Positions 62,967-64,000 of a DNA stretch of 64,000 nucleotides are shown here, in pieces (within the stretch, counting starts at the first letter, position 1; every line of letters starts with the position of its first letter). The stretch covers positions 52,657-116,656 of the forward strand of contig JAZQUS010000102.1 of assembly GCA_045631445.1 (NCBI GenBank). Direction: 5' to 3'. Position numbers and translations under genes: made by a program. Under the pieces are notes generated by a model, which saw nothing but the letters and a program-made list of their open reading frames with translations, searched no databases and had not been told where the DNA came from. This DNA is from RGIG4608 sp045631445 (GTDB lineage: Bacteria; Bacillota; Clostridia; Oscillospirales; CAG-272).

Positions 62967-62995
62967 GACCTCGCAGTTTCCTGCGAGGTCAAATT
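62967..62995. terminator. bidirectional terminator between CPBP gene and ppdK
   Basis: GACCTCGCAG (62967-62976), TTTC, CTGCGAGGTC (62981-62990); A-run upstream and T-run downstream. Confidence 0.88.
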
Positions 62996-63012
62996 TTTAT
63001 ATTAGCAATATA

Positions 63013-64000
63013 TTATTTGCTCTTAATAGCAGCCTGAGCAGCAGCAAGACGAGCGATCGGCACACGGAAAGGTGAGCAAGATACATAGTCAAGACCGATG
63101 CTATGGCAGAATTCTACAGATGTGGGGTCACCACCGTGTTCACCACAAATACCTACGTGGAGGTGTTCGTTAGCGGGTCTACCAAGTGTAACTGCCATGT
63201 TCATAAGCTTACCAACACCTGTCTGGTCAAGCTTTGCAAAAGGATCGTTTTCGAAGATCTTTGCATCGTAGTAAGCATTGAGGAACTTACCAGCGTCGTC
63301 ACGTGAGAAGCCATATGTCATCTGTGTAAGGTCGTTTGTACCGAAGCAGAAGAAGTCAGCATTCTTAGCGATTTCGTCAGCAGTAAGACAAGCTCTAGGA
63401 ATTTCAATCATTGTACCTACTTCGTAGTCAAGTTCAACACCTGCAGCTGCAATTTCAGCGTTTGCTGTAGCAACTACTACGCTCTTAACATACTTAAGCT
63501 CCTTAACGTCGCCTACAAGAGGAATCATGATTTCAGGACGAACTGTCCATTCAGGATGGTTCTTCTGAACGTTGATAGCAGCACGGATAACAGCTGCTGT
63601 CTGCATCTTCGCAATTTCAGGATATGTTACTGCAAGACGGCATCCACGGTGACCCATCATGGGGTTGAACTCGTGGAGAGAAGAAATGATAGCCTTGATA
63701 TCGTCTACAGACTTGTTCTGAGCCTTTGCGAGAAGAGCGATGTCTTCCTCAGTGGTAGGAACGAACTCGTGGAGAGGGGGATCGAGGAATCTGATACATA
63801 CGGGAGTGCCCTCAAGAGCCTCGTAGAGCTTCTCGAAGTCAGACTGCTGGTAGGGAAGGATCTTTTCAAGAGCAACTTCTCTCTCAGCAGCGGTGTCAGC
63901 ACAGATCATCTCTCTGAATGCTGCAATTCTGTCAGCCTCGAAGAACATGTGCTCGGTACGGCAAAGACCGATACCCTCAGCGCCAAGCTCTCTTGCCTTG
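63013..64000 (-). CDS. ppdK: pyruvate, phosphate dikinase, C-terminal part (runs off window)
   Basis: Only the last 329 residues or so lie in the window. The visible region is the PEP/pyruvate-binding TIM barrel: ARELGAEGIGLCRTEHMFF, FLDPPLHEF, NPMMGHRGCRL, and the catalytic Cys loop CGEHGGDP near the end. The central phospho-His domain and ATP-grasp domain are beyond the window edge. The enzyme interconverts pyruvate, ATP and phosphate with PEP, AMP and pyrophosphate, common in anaerobes with PPi-linked glycolysis. Confidence 0.95.
   Translation of the reverse strand, partial: KARELGAEGIGLCRTEHMFFEADRIAAFREMICADTAAEREVALEKILPYQQSDFEKLYEALEGTPVCIRFLDPPLHEFVPTTEEDIALLAKAQNKSVDDIKAIISSLHEFNPMMGHRGCRLAVTYPEIAKMQTAAVIRAAINVQKNHPEWTVRPEIMIPLVGDVKELKYVKSVVVATANAEIAAAGVELDYEVGTMIEIPRACLTADEIAKNADFFCFGTNDLTQMTYGFSRDDAGKFLNAYYDAKIFENDPFAKLDQTGVGKLMNMAVTLGRPANEHLHVGICGEHGGDPTSVEFCHSIGLDYVSCSPFRVPIARLAAAQAAIKSK

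Noticed and set aside
1..64000. tRNA or rRNA genes, insertion elements, prophage, CRISPR arrays
   Set aside because: None was found on reading: no cloverleaf-like sequences, transposase genes or repeat-spacer arrays.

Overview
The window reads as a low-GC, AT-rich chromosome segment from an endospore-forming member of the Bacillota, most likely an uncultured gut-type clostridium. This rests on the gene set: sigG, a complete eight-gene spoIIIA operon, a YlmC/YmxH-family sporulation gene, trigger factor-clpP-clpX, lysS, dxs, and near-consensus sigma-A promoters (TTGACA, 17 bp, TATAAT) with strong AGGAGG ribosome-binding sites. The exact lineage cannot be fixed from sequence alone. There is no insertion sequence, prophage, CRISPR array, rRNA or recognisable tRNA. 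Nearly all of it is ordinary chromosome, with a few accessory-looking loci.

Layout. 1-146: start of a HAD-type hydrolase (minus). 328-2980: two tandem DHH-family NrnA-like phosphoesterases plus SurE, a nucleotide-recycling operon. 3075-14723 (minus): the most accessory-looking region, an RDD membrane protein followed by ABC ATPase, two permeases, a solute-binding lipoprotein, a staphylococcal-nuclease-like lipoprotein and two large multidomain lipoproteins carrying OB-like domains. 15028-16590 (minus): a CNNM/CorC-type transporter preceded by an unassigned structured RNA with its own promoter. 16738-20853: cysteine desulfidase family protein and M16C metallopeptidase. 20925-28620: an esterase, small redox-type proteins, trmK-nif3, a degenerate calcineurin-like protein, rlmD, an M28 peptidase and an E2-like acyltransferase. 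28747-30447: sigG and a Cys-rich protein. 30483-34616 (minus): clpX, clpP, tig and a metallophosphoesterase. 34945-39844 (minus): lepB-ylqF-rnhB-yraN-M19 dipeptidase-thrC. 40097-41750: NfeD and an SPFH protein. 41884-49753: rsmE, a PucR-type regulator, an S41 protease, greA, lysS, dxs and a DtxR-type regulator. 49782-53990 (minus): aminotransferase with an Lrp regulator, a lipase-like hydrolase, glpK. 54127-59215: spoIIIAA-AH and the ylmC/ymxH-type gene. 59420-61115: rpsB-tsf. 61254-62951: SdpR-SdpI-CPBP protease cluster. 63013-64000 (minus): C-terminal part of ppdK.

How the parts fit. Most of the window is housekeeping (translation, proteolysis, isoprenoids) and sporulation (sigG, then the spoIIIA feeding-tube genes). 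The best candidate for something little described is the 3-14.7 kb locus: a secreted nuclease-like lipoprotein and two OB-rich surface lipoproteins lie directly downstream of a complete carbohydrate/phosphosugar-type ABC importer, facing the nrnA-nrnA-surE operon. An extracellular nucleic-acid scavenging role is a reasonable inference but is unproven. Other points worth attention: a calcineurin-like protein that has lost its metal ligands, an E2-like acyltransferase whose catalytic His is Glu, an SPFH protein with a roughly 65-residue insertion, a trigger factor with a basic tail, a two-site operator around the sdpR promoter, and the RNA upstream of the CorC-type gene.
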